Assembly: GCF_002479495.1 (NCBI RefSeq)
Contig: NZ_DLNQ01000010.1
Span: 211,742 to 275,741, forward strand
DNA length: 64,000 nucleotides
Source: Brevundimonas sp. UBA7506
GTDB taxonomy: Bacteria > Pseudomonadota > Alphaproteobacteria > Caulobacterales > Caulobacteraceae
Direction: 5' to 3'
Position 1 is the stretch's first letter; every line of letters begins with the position of its first letter. The position numbers and the translations under genes are program-made. Shown in pieces: positions 1 through 9,136 of this stretch. The notes under the pieces are model-generated. The model was not told where the DNA came from, searched no databases, and saw only the letters and a list, made by a program, of their open reading frames with translations.

Positions 1-238
1 CGCGGGCCAGCTCCAGATCGCCGCGTCTCAGGGCATCGAAGGCGGTGGTGTAGCTGAGTCGATCGGAACTGCTCAGGGCCGTGGGAGTTCTGTCAGAGTC
101 GTTCGCGACATAGACCGTTCCGCCGTCATCGGCGCCGCTTTCAGCCGTCCCGGTTGCCGCCAGGGCGGCGGGCGCAACCGTAGCGCAGAGTGCAGCAGCG
201 AACAGGGGCGCGAGGACCGCGCGGCGGAAAAGGTACAT
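1..238 (-). CDS. Secreted protein, N-terminal part only (runs off window)
   Basis: The reading frame starts at ATG 238 behind a G-rich Shine-Dalgarno-like stretch and stays open to base 1, giving about 79 residues of an incomplete protein. The first 27 or so residues look like a Sec signal peptide: MYLFRRAVLAP, then an Ala/Leu-rich core ending near ALAA. The mature part starts with a Gly/Asp/Ser-rich stretch, followed by SYTTAFDALRRGDLELAR, a helical TPR-like start. This would suit a periplasmic lytic transglycosylase of the Slt type, but no catalytic region is in view, so that is a guess. It lies 94 bases downstream of the uracil-DNA glycosylase gene on the same strand. Confidence 0.6.
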   Translation of the reverse strand, partial: MYLFRRAVLAPLFAAALCATVAPAALAATGTAESGADDGGTVYVANDSDRTPTALSSSDRLSYTTAFDALRRGDLELAR

Positions 239-332
239 ACGCGGCGGCCCCCTTCGTCGGCGCGGCTCCCTTCTCGACGTCGGGATTGTCAGCGCTCTGT
301 GGACTGGTCGTCAGCCGCCAACCATGCCCTAG

Positions 333-1145
333 TCAGGCGTTCGGCTCAACCTGGGCCGTATCCAGACGCGCCGCCAGCGACAGGACGTCAGCCCAGGCGA
401 CCCGCTTGGCCTGGGGCTGACGCAGCAAGAAGGCGGGGTGCAGGGTGGTCATGGCGGGGGCCGCAGCCGCCCCGTCGTCCAGCCGCCACTCGCGCCACTG
501 GCCGCGAAGTTTCATCAGGCCTTCCTCGGTGTTCAGCACTGATTTCGCCGCCGCCGCCCCGACCAGCAGCACCGCCTTGGGCTGCATCAGGGCGAAGGCG
601 CGCTCTACGAAGGGGGCGCAGGCGGCCTGCTCCTGCGGCGAGGGCGGGCGGTTGCCGGGCGGCTTCCAGAAGACGGTGTTGGTCATGAGGACCTGATCGG
701 CCAGACCCGCCGCCGCCAGCATCCGGTCCAGCAGTTGTCCGGCCTGTCCGACGAAGGGTTCGCCGCGCAGGTCCTCGGTTTCGCCGGGCGCCTCGCCGAT
801 CAGCAGGATCGAGCCCTTGGGATTGCCGCGTGCGAACACGGCCTGCTTGGCGCCCATGGCCCGCAGGGGGCAACCCTGGAAGTCGGCGACCGCGTCGGCC
901 AGCGCCTCCATCGTCATGGCGGCGGCGGCGACACGGCGGGCCTCGGCCAAGGCGTCGGCTCCTGACATTCCCCCATGCAGCGCCGTGACCGTGGCGGCGG
1001 CCTTCTGCATCACCTGCGGCGCGGGCGGGGCGACGAAGACCGTGCGGTCGACCGGCTCGATCAGGTAGCAGGCGTCCACCCCCGCATCGCGCCAGAAGGC
1101 GAGCAGGGCTTCGGTTGCGGCGGTCTCAAGGGGCTGGAGCGTCAT
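333..1145 (-). CDS. Uracil-DNA glycosylase, family 4/5-like
   Basis: This 270-residue enzyme should remove uracil from DNA as the first step of base excision repair. Motif 1 is GEAPGETED at residues 117-125, followed by GEPFVGQAG. A TNTVFWKPPGNR block and the late HPAFLLR motif match the water-activating and minor-groove motifs of the family. The classical family 4 enzymes carry a 4Fe-4S cluster on four cysteines. Here only Cys92 (in FQGCPLR) and the Cys in QAACAPF sit in the expected surroundings, as in many alphaproteobacterial members, so cluster binding is uncertain. The N-terminal 80 residues are a lineage-specific extension. Confidence 0.93.
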   Translation of the reverse strand: MTLQPLETAATEALLAFWRDAGVDACYLIEPVDRTVFVAPPAPQVMQKAAATVTALHGGMSGADALAEARRVAAAAMTMEALADAVADFQGCPLRAMGAKQAVFARGNPKGSILLIGEAPGETEDLRGEPFVGQAGQLLDRMLAAAGLADQVLMTNTVFWKPPGNRPPSPQEQAACAPFVERAFALMQPKAVLLVGAAAAKSVLNTEEGLMKLRGQWREWRLDDGAAAAPAMTTLHPAFLLRQPQAKRVAWADVLSLAARLDTAQVEPNA

Positions 1146-1231
1146 TCCTCGACAGGGATAGGCCTTGACCGCCGCTGCGTCACCTCATGATAAGGCAGAT
1201 AACCACGACGATAACGAGGATTCAGGGGAAG

Positions 1232-2986
1232 ATGGCTGAGCAAGCGATCGAAGGCGGCGCGACTGACGCCTGGCAGGAAGCCGTCATCGACAAGCTGCCG
1301 CCTGCCGAGGCGCTTGAAGGCGTCGAGCGCGAGGTCATGGAATATGATGTCGTCATCGTCGGCGGCGGCCCCGCCGGCCTGTCCGCCGCCATCCGCCTGA
1401 AGCAGCGCGCCGAAAAGGACGGGAAAGAGATTTCCGTCGCCGTTCTGGAGAAATCCGCCGAGATCGGCGGCCATATCCTGTCGGGCGCCGTGATCGATCC
1501 CAAGGCCCTGAACGAGCTCTTCCCCGACTGGAAGGAGCGCGGCGCGCCGCTGGAGACCCCGGTGACCAAGGACAAGTTCCTGGTGCTCGGTCCGCAGGGC
1601 CAGGCCTCGCTACCGATGTTCGCCATGCCGCCCTTCATGCACAATCACGGCTGCTACATCGCTTCGCTGGGCAATGTGGCGCGCTGGCTGGGCGAACAGG
1701 CCGAGGCCCTGGGCGTCGAGGTCTATCCCGGCATGGCCGCCAGTCACGTCGTCTGGGATGAGCCGTCGGGCCGGGTGAAGGGCGTCGTCGCCGGCGTCTT
1801 CGGCATTGACCGCGAGGGCAAGCCGACCGGCGACTTCCAGCCCGGTCTGGAACTGCACGGCAAATATGTCTTCATCGCCGAGGGCGTGCGCGGCTCGCTG
1901 GCCAAGACCATCATGGCCCGCCACGACCTGACGGCGAACTCGGACCCGCAGAAGTTCGGCATCGGTCTGAAGGAGCTGTGGCAGATCCCGGCCGAGAAGC
2001 ACCAGCCGGGTCTGGTCCAGCACACGACCGGCTGGCCGCTGGACGACAAGACGGGCGGCGGGTCCTTCCTCTATCACTTCGGCGACCGCTACGTGTCGGT
2101 CGGCTTCGTGGTGCACCTGAACTATCAGAACCCCTATCTGTCGCCCTTCGACGAGTTCCAGCAGTTCAAGCACCACCCGGCCATCGCCGAGCATCTGGAG
2201 GGCGGCACGCGCATCTCCTACGGCGCTCGCGCCATCACCGAGGGCGGCTTCCAGTCGGTGCCCAAGCTGGCCTTCCCCGGCGGCGCCCTGATCGGCTGCT
2301 CGGCGGGCTTCGTGAACGTGCCGCGCATCAAGGGCAGCCACAACGCCATGAAGACCGGCATGATGGCCGCCGACGCCGCCTATGAGGCCGTGATCGCGGG
2401 CCGCGAGGGCGATGTGCTGGAGGCCTATGAAGAGGCCTACAAGGCGTCGTGGGTCTACAAGGAGCTGGAGGTCGTCCGTAACGCCAAGCCCATGCTGTCC
2501 AAGCTGGGCACCATGATGGGCGGGGCGGTCAGCATGTTCGACATGTGGGTCAACCACCTGACGGGCGGCTTCTCCTTCTTCGGCACGATGAGGCACACCA
2601 AGACGGACGCGGCCTCGACCGGTCTGGCCAAGGACTTCAAGCCGATCACCTATCCCAAGCCGGACGGCAAGCTGTCGTTCGACAAGCTGTCCAGCGTCTT
2701 CATCTCGAACACCAACCACGCCGAGGACCAGCCGGCCCACCTCAAGCTGCTGGACCCGTCCGTGCCGATCACCGTCAACCTGCCCAAGTACGGCGAACCG
2801 GCGCGGCTCTACTGCCCGGCGGGCGTCTATGAGGTGCTGACCGACGAGCAGGGCCAGAACCCGCGCTTCCAGATCAACGCCCAGAACTGCGTTCACTGCA
2901 AAACCTGTGACATCAAGGACCCGTCGCAGAACATCGTCTGGACCACGCCCGAAGGCGGCGGCGGCCCCAACTACCCGAACATGTAA
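1232..2986 (+). CDS. Electron transfer flavoprotein-ubiquinone oxidoreductase
   Basis: ETF-QO passes electrons from reduced electron transfer flavoprotein, fed by acyl-CoA and amino-acid dehydrogenases, to ubiquinone at the membrane. The 584-residue protein has the FAD-binding GGGPAGLSAA near residues 44-53. A C-terminal 4Fe-4S centre uses a Cys in LYCPAG (about 528) and three Cys in NCVHCKTCD (about 552, 555, 558). It ends in the family-typical GGGGPNYPNM. ATG 1232 was chosen because AGGGGAAG stands just in front; an upstream in-frame start at 1187 has no such site. A TPR gene and ispE follow on the same strand. Confidence 0.96.
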   Translation: MAEQAIEGGATDAWQEAVIDKLPPAEALEGVEREVMEYDVVIVGGGPAGLSAAIRLKQRAEKDGKEISVAVLEKSAEIGGHILSGAVIDPKALNELFPDWKERGAPLETPVTKDKFLVLGPQGQASLPMFAMPPFMHNHGCYIASLGNVARWLGEQAEALGVEVYPGMAASHVVWDEPSGRVKGVVAGVFGIDREGKPTGDFQPGLELHGKYVFIAEGVRGSLAKTIMARHDLTANSDPQKFGIGLKELWQIPAEKHQPGLVQHTTGWPLDDKTGGGSFLYHFGDRYVSVGFVVHLNYQNPYLSPFDEFQQFKHHPAIAEHLEGGTRISYGARAITEGGFQSVPKLAFPGGALIGCSAGFVNVPRIKGSHNAMKTGMMAADAAYEAVIAGREGDVLEAYEEAYKASWVYKELEVVRNAKPMLSKLGTMMGGAVSMFDMWVNHLTGGFSFFGTMRHTKTDAASTGLAKDFKPITYPKPDGKLSFDKLSSVFISNTNHAEDQPAHLKLLDPSVPITVNLPKYGEPARLYCPAGVYEVLTDEQGQNPRFQINAQNCVHCKTCDIKDPSQNIVWTTPEGGGGPNYPNM

Positions 2987-3041
2987 GGTCCCAAGGTTTC
3001 AGCCTCTTGCGGGCGGAAGGGAAAGCGTGAAGGGTCCGCCC

Positions 3042-4904
3042 ATGCGCTTTGCCTTCCGCCGCTCCGCCCTGTTCGCCGCCGCCTCGCTGATCGCGCTGGG
3101 TCTGGCCGCGCCGTCTCTGGCTCAGGACGCCCCGCAGACGCCGCCCGCTCAGGACGCGCCCGCCCAGCCGCAGCCTGACGCCGAGCCCGCCGAGACGCCC
3201 GACGCCCCGGCGCCCGCCGACCAGGCGCCCGCCGCGCCCGAGATCGTCCCGATTCCGGCGGTCTGGGCGCCGGTTCCCACAGATGCGGAACAGCACAGCG
3301 CCTATGGCCTCTATCTGGCCGGTCGCAACGCCCTGGTCAGCGGCGAGAGCGCGGCCGGCGCTGACTACCTGGCCCGGGTCGAGGCCCTGACCCCCGAACA
3401 GCCGCGCGTGCGCGAACAGGCCTTCACCGCCGCCCTGCTCGCCGGCGACCTCGATGTGGCGGGGCGGATCTCACCCAACGGCGAAGGGGTTTCCCCCGTC
3501 ATCGTCGAGGCCGGACGACTGGTCTCGGGCGTTCAGGCCTTCGTGGCAGGCGATGTTCGCCGCGCCGACGCCCTCTTCAAGGCCGCGCCTATCGGTTCGC
3601 CGCATGATCGCGCCGGATTCTATGTCCAGGCCTGGATCGCCGCCGCCGCAGGCGACTGGGACCGGGCCCTGGCCGCGCCGCCGACGAGCTGGGATCCGGT
3701 CAGCATCCTGGTGGCGCGCGGCAACCGGGCCCGGCTGCTGGAGATCCGTCGTCGCTACGATGAGGCCGACGCCGAATGGCGCGACCTGACCAGCCACGCC
3801 GTCGCTTCGTCCCTGTTCCGTCTGCCCTATGGCGAGTTCCTGGAGCGGCGCGGCAAGCGCGACGGGGCCCTGGCTCAGTACGACGCCGCCATCGCCGGCG
3901 GGGCCAGCGACCGGGCCACGCGTCAGGCCCATGCCCGCGTGACGGCCAGGGGCCGAGCGCCGGCCCTGCTGACCTATCGTCAGGGCGCCGCCCTGGCGCT
4001 GAAGACGGCGGCGGATCAGGCCATCGCCCAGCGCGCCCTGGAGTTCGGCGCCGTCTATCTGCGCCTGGCCCTGAACCTGTCGCCCGACGACCCGACGCGC
4101 TTCATGATCGGTCAGACCCTGCAACAGGCCGAACTGGAGCCCGCAGCGCGCGTCGCCCTTGCCCAGGTCAGTGAGCGTGATCCTGAAATTTTCGCCGCCG
4201 CGCGGGTGCAGAGCGCGCTCAGCTTTGAAAAGGACGGTCAGTCCGAGGCGGCGCTGGCGGAGTTGAATCGCGCCGTCGCCGCCCGCCCGGCGGATGCCGC
4301 GGTCGCCTACCTGCTGGCGGGCCAACTGGTCCAGATGAAGCGGTTTGAAGAAGCCCTGACAGTGCTGAACGGCCCTCTTCTGAACACGGCGCAGCAGGGT
4401 TTCGAGGTCAACTTCCTGCGGGGCGCCGCCTATGAGGCGCTGAACCGCAAGCCGGAGGCTGAGGCCGAGCTGTGGGCCGCCTTGCAGAAGCAGCCCAACA
4501 ACCCGACCGTGCTGAACTACCTCGGCTACCTGTGGGTCGATGGCGGAACCCGGGTGGAGCAAGGGGCCGAAATGATCGCCCGCGCCTTCGCCGCCGATCC
4601 GTCGGACGGCAACATCCAGGACTCGCTCGGCTGGGCCCAATATCGCCGGGGGCAGTTCGAGGTCGCGGTCGAGACCCTGGAACAGGCCGTGGCCAAGGAG
4701 CCCGCCAATGCCGAGATCAACGACCACCTGGGCGACGCCTACTGGGCCGTGGGCCGCCAGCGCGAGGCAGGCTTTCAGTGGAACCGGGTGCTGACCCTGG
4801 AGGTCGACGCCGAGCGCAAGGCCGAGGTCGAGGCCAAGCTGCGCGACAAGCTGGGTCAGGATCCCACCGGCGACAAGGGCGCGGGCCTGGGCGCCGAGAG
4901 CTGA
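3042..4904 (+). CDS. Exported TPR-repeat protein
   Basis: A 620-residue protein with a signal peptide (MRFAFRRSALFAAASL...) ending near SLAQDA. A Pro/Ala/Asp-rich linker runs to about residue 75. The rest is alpha-helical, with several TPR-like units, clearest in the C-terminal half (for example AYLLAGQLVQMKRFEEAL and YRRGQFEVAVETLEQAV). It probably acts as a periplasmic or outer-membrane scaffold; no enzyme motif is visible. The start at 3042 is preferred over the open frame beginning at 2907, which overlaps the end of the ETF-QO gene and would bury the signal peptide. It is four bases from ispE, so the two are likely co-transcribed. Confidence 0.85.
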   Translation: MRFAFRRSALFAAASLIALGLAAPSLAQDAPQTPPAQDAPAQPQPDAEPAETPDAPAPADQAPAAPEIVPIPAVWAPVPTDAEQHSAYGLYLAGRNALVSGESAAGADYLARVEALTPEQPRVREQAFTAALLAGDLDVAGRISPNGEGVSPVIVEAGRLVSGVQAFVAGDVRRADALFKAAPIGSPHDRAGFYVQAWIAAAAGDWDRALAAPPTSWDPVSILVARGNRARLLEIRRRYDEADAEWRDLTSHAVASSLFRLPYGEFLERRGKRDGALAQYDAAIAGGASDRATRQAHARVTARGRAPALLTYRQGAALALKTAADQAIAQRALEFGAVYLRLALNLSPDDPTRFMIGQTLQQAELEPAARVALAQVSERDPEIFAAARVQSALSFEKDGQSEAALAELNRAVAARPADAAVAYLLAGQLVQMKRFEEALTVLNGPLLNTAQQGFEVNFLRGAAYEALNRKPEAEAELWAALQKQPNNPTVLNYLGYLWVDGGTRVEQGAEMIARAFAADPSDGNIQDSLGWAQYRRGQFEVAVETLEQAVAKEPANAEINDHLGDAYWAVGRQREAGFQWNRVLTLEVDAERKAEVEAKLRDKLGQDPTGDKGAGLGAES

Positions 4905-4908
4905 CGGC

Positions 4909-5781
4909 GTGATCCTCAGCGGCCTGGCTCCGGCCAAGATCAATCTGTTCCTGCACGTCGGGCCGGTGGCGGCTGACGGCTATCACCCCCTGGCCAGTCT
5001 GGTGGCCTTCGCCGATGTTGGCGACGTGGTGACGGTCGCGCGGGCCGAGGCCCTGTCCCTGAGCGTGACCGGCCCGTTCGGCGCGGCGTTGGCGGGCGAA
5101 GGCGACAACCTGATTCTGCGTGGCTTGCGCGCGCTGGGCGAGGCCGCCGGGATCGGCGCGCCGACGGTGGCTGTAAGCCTGGAAAAGAAGTTGCCCATTG
5201 CAGCGGGTCTGGGCGGCGGCTCGGCCGACGCGGGGACCGCCATCCGGCTGGCGGCGCGGCTTCTGAACCTGAATCTGGACGAAGCGGCGCTGGAGGCCGT
5301 CGCGGGCGTGGTCGGGGCGGACGGCCCCATGTGCCTGCGCGCCCGTCCGGCCTGGGCGACGGGCCGAGGCGATGATCTGAACGATGAGCCGCGCCTGCCG
5401 CTGCTGCACGCGGTCCTGCTGAACCCCGGCCTGCCGTCCCCGACCGGGGCGGTCTACCGCGCCTATGACGATGCGCCCGCTGGCGGCGCCGACTGCCCGG
5501 ACGCTCCGAGCGACTGGTCGCCCGCCGCCGTGACCGACTGGCTGAAGGGCCAGCGCAACGATCTGGAAGCCCCTGCCCTGCGCGTGACCCCCGGCATAGC
5601 CGAGGCTTTGAGCGCCATGCGCGCCGCGCCCCGCTGCCGCTTGACGCGGATGTCCGGCTCGGGCGCGACGGTTTTCGGCCTGTTCGATGAGGCGGCGGCG
5701 GCGAAGGCGGCGGCGGCTGCGCTGCAACGCCCCGGCTGGTGGGTGCGATCCTGCCTGTTGGGAAATCCCGCGTCCGGTTGA
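4909..5781 (+). CDS. ispE: 4-diphosphocytidyl-2-C-methyl-D-erythritol kinase
   Basis: IspE phosphorylates CDP-methylerythritol in the non-mevalonate (MEP) isoprenoid pathway. The 290-residue protein starts with the family signature PAKINLFLHVG at residues 5-15. It has the GHMP-kinase ATP loop GLGGGSADAG near residue 100 and a C-terminal glycine-rich MSGSGATVFG. The start is GTG, four bases after the stop of the TPR gene, which suggests translational coupling. Confidence 0.95.
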   Translation: MILSGLAPAKINLFLHVGPVAADGYHPLASLVAFADVGDVVTVARAEALSLSVTGPFGAALAGEGDNLILRGLRALGEAAGIGAPTVAVSLEKKLPIAAGLGGGSADAGTAIRLAARLLNLNLDEAALEAVAGVVGADGPMCLRARPAWATGRGDDLNDEPRLPLLHAVLLNPGLPSPTGAVYRAYDDAPAGGADCPDAPSDWSPAAVTDWLKGQRNDLEAPALRVTPGIAEALSAMRAAPRCRLTRMSGSGATVFGLFDEAAAAKAAAAALQRPGWWVRSCLLGNPASG

Positions 5782-5842
5782 GTTTCCGGCTCGCGCGCCC
5801 TAGGGTCCGCGCTCAAATTTTGCGCTGCGAAAACGAGCCGTC

Positions 5843-6730
5843 GTGACGACCGAACCCCTATCCTTCCAGGACCTGATCCTGACCCTGCACAAATACTGGG
5901 GCGACCAGGGCTGCGCCATTCTGCAGCCCTATGACATCGAGGTCGGCGCCGGCACGCTCCACCCTGCGACCGTCCTGCGCGCGCTCGGCCCCAAGCCGTG
6001 GAAGGCCGCCTATGTCCAGCCCTCGCGCCGCCCCGGCGACGGCCGCTATGGCGAGAACCCCAACCGGCTGCAGCACTATTATCAGTATCAGGTCATCCTG
6101 AAGCCGAACCCGGACAACCTTCAGGAACTGTATCTCGGCTCGCTGGCCGCCATCGGCATCGACCCCAAGCTGCACGACATCCGCTTCGTCGAGGACGACT
6201 GGGAAAACCCCACCGTCGGCGCCTGGGGCCTGGGCTGGGAGGTCTGGTGCGACGGCATGGAGGTAACCCAGTTCACCTATTTCCAGGGCGTCGGCGGCAT
6301 CGAGGTCGACGTGGTCTCGGGCGAGCTGACCTACGGGTTGGAGCGTCTGGCCATGTATGTTCAGGGCGTCGACAACGTCTATGATCTGAAGTTCAACAAG
6401 GAAGGCCTGACCTACGGCGAGGTCTTCCTCGAGAACGAGCGCCAGCAGTCCGAAGCCAACTTCCACGGCTATGACGTCGCCGCTCTGAAGCGCCGCTTCG
6501 AGGACATGGAGCGCGAGGCCGCCCACTTCCTGACGCTGAAGGGACCGCAGGGCCAGCCGCTGGTCCTGCCCGCCTATGATCAGGTGCTGAAGGCTTCGCA
6601 CCTGTTCAACCTGATGGACGCCCGCGGCGCCATCGCCGTCGCCGAACGCCAGAGCTACATCGGCCGCATCCGCGACCTGTGCAAAGCCTGCGCTCTCGCT
6701 CAAGTCGAGCATGAGAAGGCGACGTCGTGA
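5843..6730 (+). CDS. glyQ: Glycyl-tRNA synthetase alpha subunit
   Basis: This is the catalytic subunit of the bacterial alpha2beta2 glycyl-tRNA synthetase, which activates glycine and charges tRNA-Gly. The 295 residues match the family along the whole length, including [30 protein letters not shown] and [16 protein letters not shown]. The start is GTG. A second motif region, [13 protein letters not shown], closes the class II active site. glyS follows after a 150-base gap that holds a palindromic repeat. Confidence 0.97.
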   Translation: MTTEPLSFQDLILTLHKYWGDQGCAILQPYDIEVGAGTLHPATVLRALGPKPWKAAYVQPSRRPGDGRYGENPNRLQHYYQYQVILKPNPDNLQELYLGSLAAIGIDPKLHDIRFVEDDWENPTVGAWGLGWEVWCDGMEVTQFTYFQGVGGIEVDVVSGELTYGLERLAMYVQGVDNVYDLKFNKEGLTYGEVFLENERQQSEANFHGYDVAALKRRFEDMEREAAHFLTLKGPQGQPLVLPAYDQVLKASHLFNLMDARGAIAVAERQSYIGRIRDLCKACALAQVEHEKATS

Positions 6731-6743
6731 GCCTCTCCCTGCC

Positions 6744-6870
6744 GTCATTCCGGGGCGGCGCAGCCGAACCCGGAACCCAGGCGCCGGCGCTCCGCACGGC
6801 CCTTTCCGCTTTGAACTCCGCCGTCTGGGTCCCCGGATCGGCGTCGCTCCGCGACTTGTCCGAGGATGAC
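6744..6870. repeat. Palindromic intergenic repeat, family D, between glyQ and glyS
   Basis: The gap between glyQ and glyS is a large imperfect inverted repeat. The left arm begins GTCATTCCGGGGCGG and runs to ACCCAG. The right arm begins CTGGGTCCCCGG and ends CGAGGATGAC. Arms of this kind are common in alphaproteobacterial intergenic DNA. It splits an otherwise tight gene pair, so the transcript probably carries a long hairpin between the two subunits. Its last bases (ATGAC) contain an in-frame ATG that artificially lengthens the glyS frame. Confidence 0.75.
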
Positions 6871-6883
6871 GGAATTTAATCGA

Positions 6884-8953
6884 ATGCCCCAGCTTCTCCT
6901 CGAAATCTTCTCGGAAGAAATCCCCGCCCGCATGCAGCAGGGCGCCGCGCGCGACCTGGAACGCATGGTCTCCGAGCGTCTGAAGGCCGCCGGTCTGACC
7001 TGGGAGGCGCTGAACGTTTTCGCCGGTCCGCGCCGCCTGACCCTGGTGATCGACGGCCTGCCCGCCGCCACGCCCGACCGCAACGAAGAGGTCAAGGGAC
7101 CCAAGACCTCGGCCCCCGCTCAGGCGCTGGAAGGCTTCCTGCGCAAGACCGGCCTGACCCAGGACCAACTGGTCGAGCGCGACGGCGTCTGGTTCGCCGA
7201 AATCAGCAGCAAGGGCCGTCAGACGACCGAGGTCTTCGCCGAGGCGGTGGATCATATCGTCCGTAGCTTCCCCTGGCCCAAGTCGATGCGCTGGGGCGCG
7301 GGAAGCCTGCGCTGGGTGCGCCCGATCAAGCGCATCATCGCCCTGTTCGATGGGGCGGTGGTCCCGTTCGAGATCGACGGCATCCCATCGGGCGACGTGA
7401 CCGAGGGCCATCGCTTCCTTGGCTCGGGCAAGCCGTTCGCGGTCAAGGACTTCGCCGACTACCGCGCCAAACTGGAAAAGGACTTCGTCCTGCTGGACGT
7501 GGCCGACCGCAAGCTGCGCATCCTTGAAGCCGCCAAGGCCGCCTGCGCCGCGCGCGGTCTGGCCCTGGTCGATGACGACGGCCTGCTGGACGAGGTGGCC
7601 GGTCTGGCCGAATGGCCGACGCCGATCCTGGGCGACATGGACCCGCAGTTCCTGTCCCTGCCGCCCGAAGTGGTCCGCCTGTCGATGAAGGTGCACCAGA
7701 AGTACTTCGCCGTGCGCGACCCGTCGAAAGACGGTCTCGCCCCCAACTTCCTCGTCGTCGCCAACGTCGAGGCGACGGACGGCGGCAAGGCTCTGGCCGC
7801 CGGCAACAGCCGCGTCCTGTCGGCCCGCCTGAACGACGCCCGCTTCTTCTGGGACGAGGACCAGAAGGTCGGCTTCGACGCCTGGAACGACAAGCTGAAG
7901 GGCGTGACCTTCCACGCCAAGCTGGGCACGCTGTCGGAACGCGTTGACCGCATCGCCGCTCTGGCGCGCGAGATCGCCCCCCTGGTCGGCGCCGACGCGG
8001 ATCAGGCCGAACAGGCCGCGCGCCTGTCCAAGGCTGATCTGGCCAGCGGCATGGTCAGCGAGTTCCCGGAACTGCAGGGGATCATGGGCGGCTACTACGC
8101 CCGTCTGGCCGGCTACCCCGACGCCGTCGCTGACGCCGTGCGCGACCACTACAAGCCGCAAGGGCCGGGCGACAGCGTCCCGACCGCCCCGGTCACGGTC
8201 GCCGTCGCCATCGCCGAGAAACTGGACACCCTGGTCGGCTTCTTCGCCATCGACGAAAAGCCCACCGGCTCCCGCGACCCCTACGCCCTGCGCCGCGCGG
8301 CGCTGGGCGTGATCCGGTTGGTGCTGGAAAATGACGCCCGCATCGGCCTTCGCGGCGACGCCTTCTCGGCGGCCATGGCGGCCTTGGAGAAGGGCAATGT
8401 TCAGCGTGCTGTCGATAAGCTCGCGGTCGAAACTGAACTCAGCGCCTTCTTCGCCGACCGCCTGACCGTCCTGCTGCGCGATCAGGGCCAACGCCACGAC
8501 CTCGTGGCGGCCGTCTTCGCTCTGGGCGACGACGATCTGGTGCGGATCGTGCGTCGGGTGGAGGCGCTGGCCGCCTTCCTCGCCACGGACGACGGAGCCA
8601 ACCTGCTGGCCGGCTACAAGCGGGCGTCCAACATCCTCAAGGCCGAGGAGAAGAAAGGCCAGCTGCCGCAGGGCGCGGTCGCCACCGGCCTGGCTGACCA
8701 GCCGGCGGAAGAAGCCGCCCTGGCCTTCGCCGCCGCCGCCGCCGCGACCGCCGTGGACGCCGCCCTGGAGACCGAAGACTTCGCCGCCGCCATGACGGCG
8801 CTCGCCGCCCTGCGCGGCCCGGTCGACGCCTTCTTCACCGCCGTCATGGTCAACTCCGACGTGGCCGAGGAGCGGGACAACCGCCTGAAGCTGCTGGGCC
8901 AGGTGCGCGACGTCATGGGCCGGGTCGCCGACTTCGGCCAGATCGCGGGCTAA
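6884..8953 (+). CDS. glyS: Glycyl-tRNA synthetase beta subunit
   Basis: The 689-residue partner of GlyQ carries the tRNA-recognition parts of glycyl-tRNA synthetase. The N-terminus MPQLLLEIFSEEIPARMQ is diagnostic. RFLGSGKPFAV and VHQKYFAVRDP lie in the middle, and a helical DALR-like anticodon-binding region forms the C-terminus. An earlier in-frame ATG at 6866 lies inside the end of the upstream repeat and was rejected. A strong terminator follows 23 bases after the stop. Confidence 0.96.
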   Translation: MPQLLLEIFSEEIPARMQQGAARDLERMVSERLKAAGLTWEALNVFAGPRRLTLVIDGLPAATPDRNEEVKGPKTSAPAQALEGFLRKTGLTQDQLVERDGVWFAEISSKGRQTTEVFAEAVDHIVRSFPWPKSMRWGAGSLRWVRPIKRIIALFDGAVVPFEIDGIPSGDVTEGHRFLGSGKPFAVKDFADYRAKLEKDFVLLDVADRKLRILEAAKAACAARGLALVDDDGLLDEVAGLAEWPTPILGDMDPQFLSLPPEVVRLSMKVHQKYFAVRDPSKDGLAPNFLVVANVEATDGGKALAAGNSRVLSARLNDARFFWDEDQKVGFDAWNDKLKGVTFHAKLGTLSERVDRIAALAREIAPLVGADADQAEQAARLSKADLASGMVSEFPELQGIMGGYYARLAGYPDAVADAVRDHYKPQGPGDSVPTAPVTVAVAIAEKLDTLVGFFAIDEKPTGSRDPYALRRAALGVIRLVLENDARIGLRGDAFSAAMAALEKGNVQRAVDKLAVETELSAFFADRLTVLLRDQGQRHDLVAAVFALGDDDLVRIVRRVEALAAFLATDDGANLLAGYKRASNILKAEEKKGQLPQGAVATGLADQPAEEAALAFAAAAAATAVDAALETEDFAAAMTALAALRGPVDAFFTAVMVNSDVAEERDNRLKLLGQVRDVMGRVADFGQIAG

Positions 8954-8976
8954 GGCGCCCGGTTCCACTGTTCACG

Positions 8977-9012
8977 AAGGGCTGCGGGACACGACGTCCT
9001 GCAGCCCTTTTT
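8977..9012 (+). terminator. Rho-independent terminator after glyS
   Basis: A nine-base stem (AAGGGCTGC at 8977-8985 with GCAGCCCTT at 9001-9009), extended by GGGAC/GTCCT pairing, is followed by a run of T. It lies just after the glyS stop and ends the glyQS transcript. Confidence 0.85.
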
Positions 9013-9136
9013 GATGCCTGCAGCCCCTTCATCCGCCCGCTTCGGGACCGTCCCGGCGGGGTAAGCGCGATCTTTAAGCGATGACGCGCGTCGCAAACCT
9101 TGACTCCCCGCCCCTCTGGACCGACACGACGCGTCC

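Noticed and set aside
5858..8968. 1036-codon open frame on the minus strand opposite glyQ and glyS
   Set aside because: It is antisense to two certain genes, crosses their intergenic repeat, and has a low-complexity Val/Gly/Asp/Gln-rich composition typical of GC-rich shadow frames.
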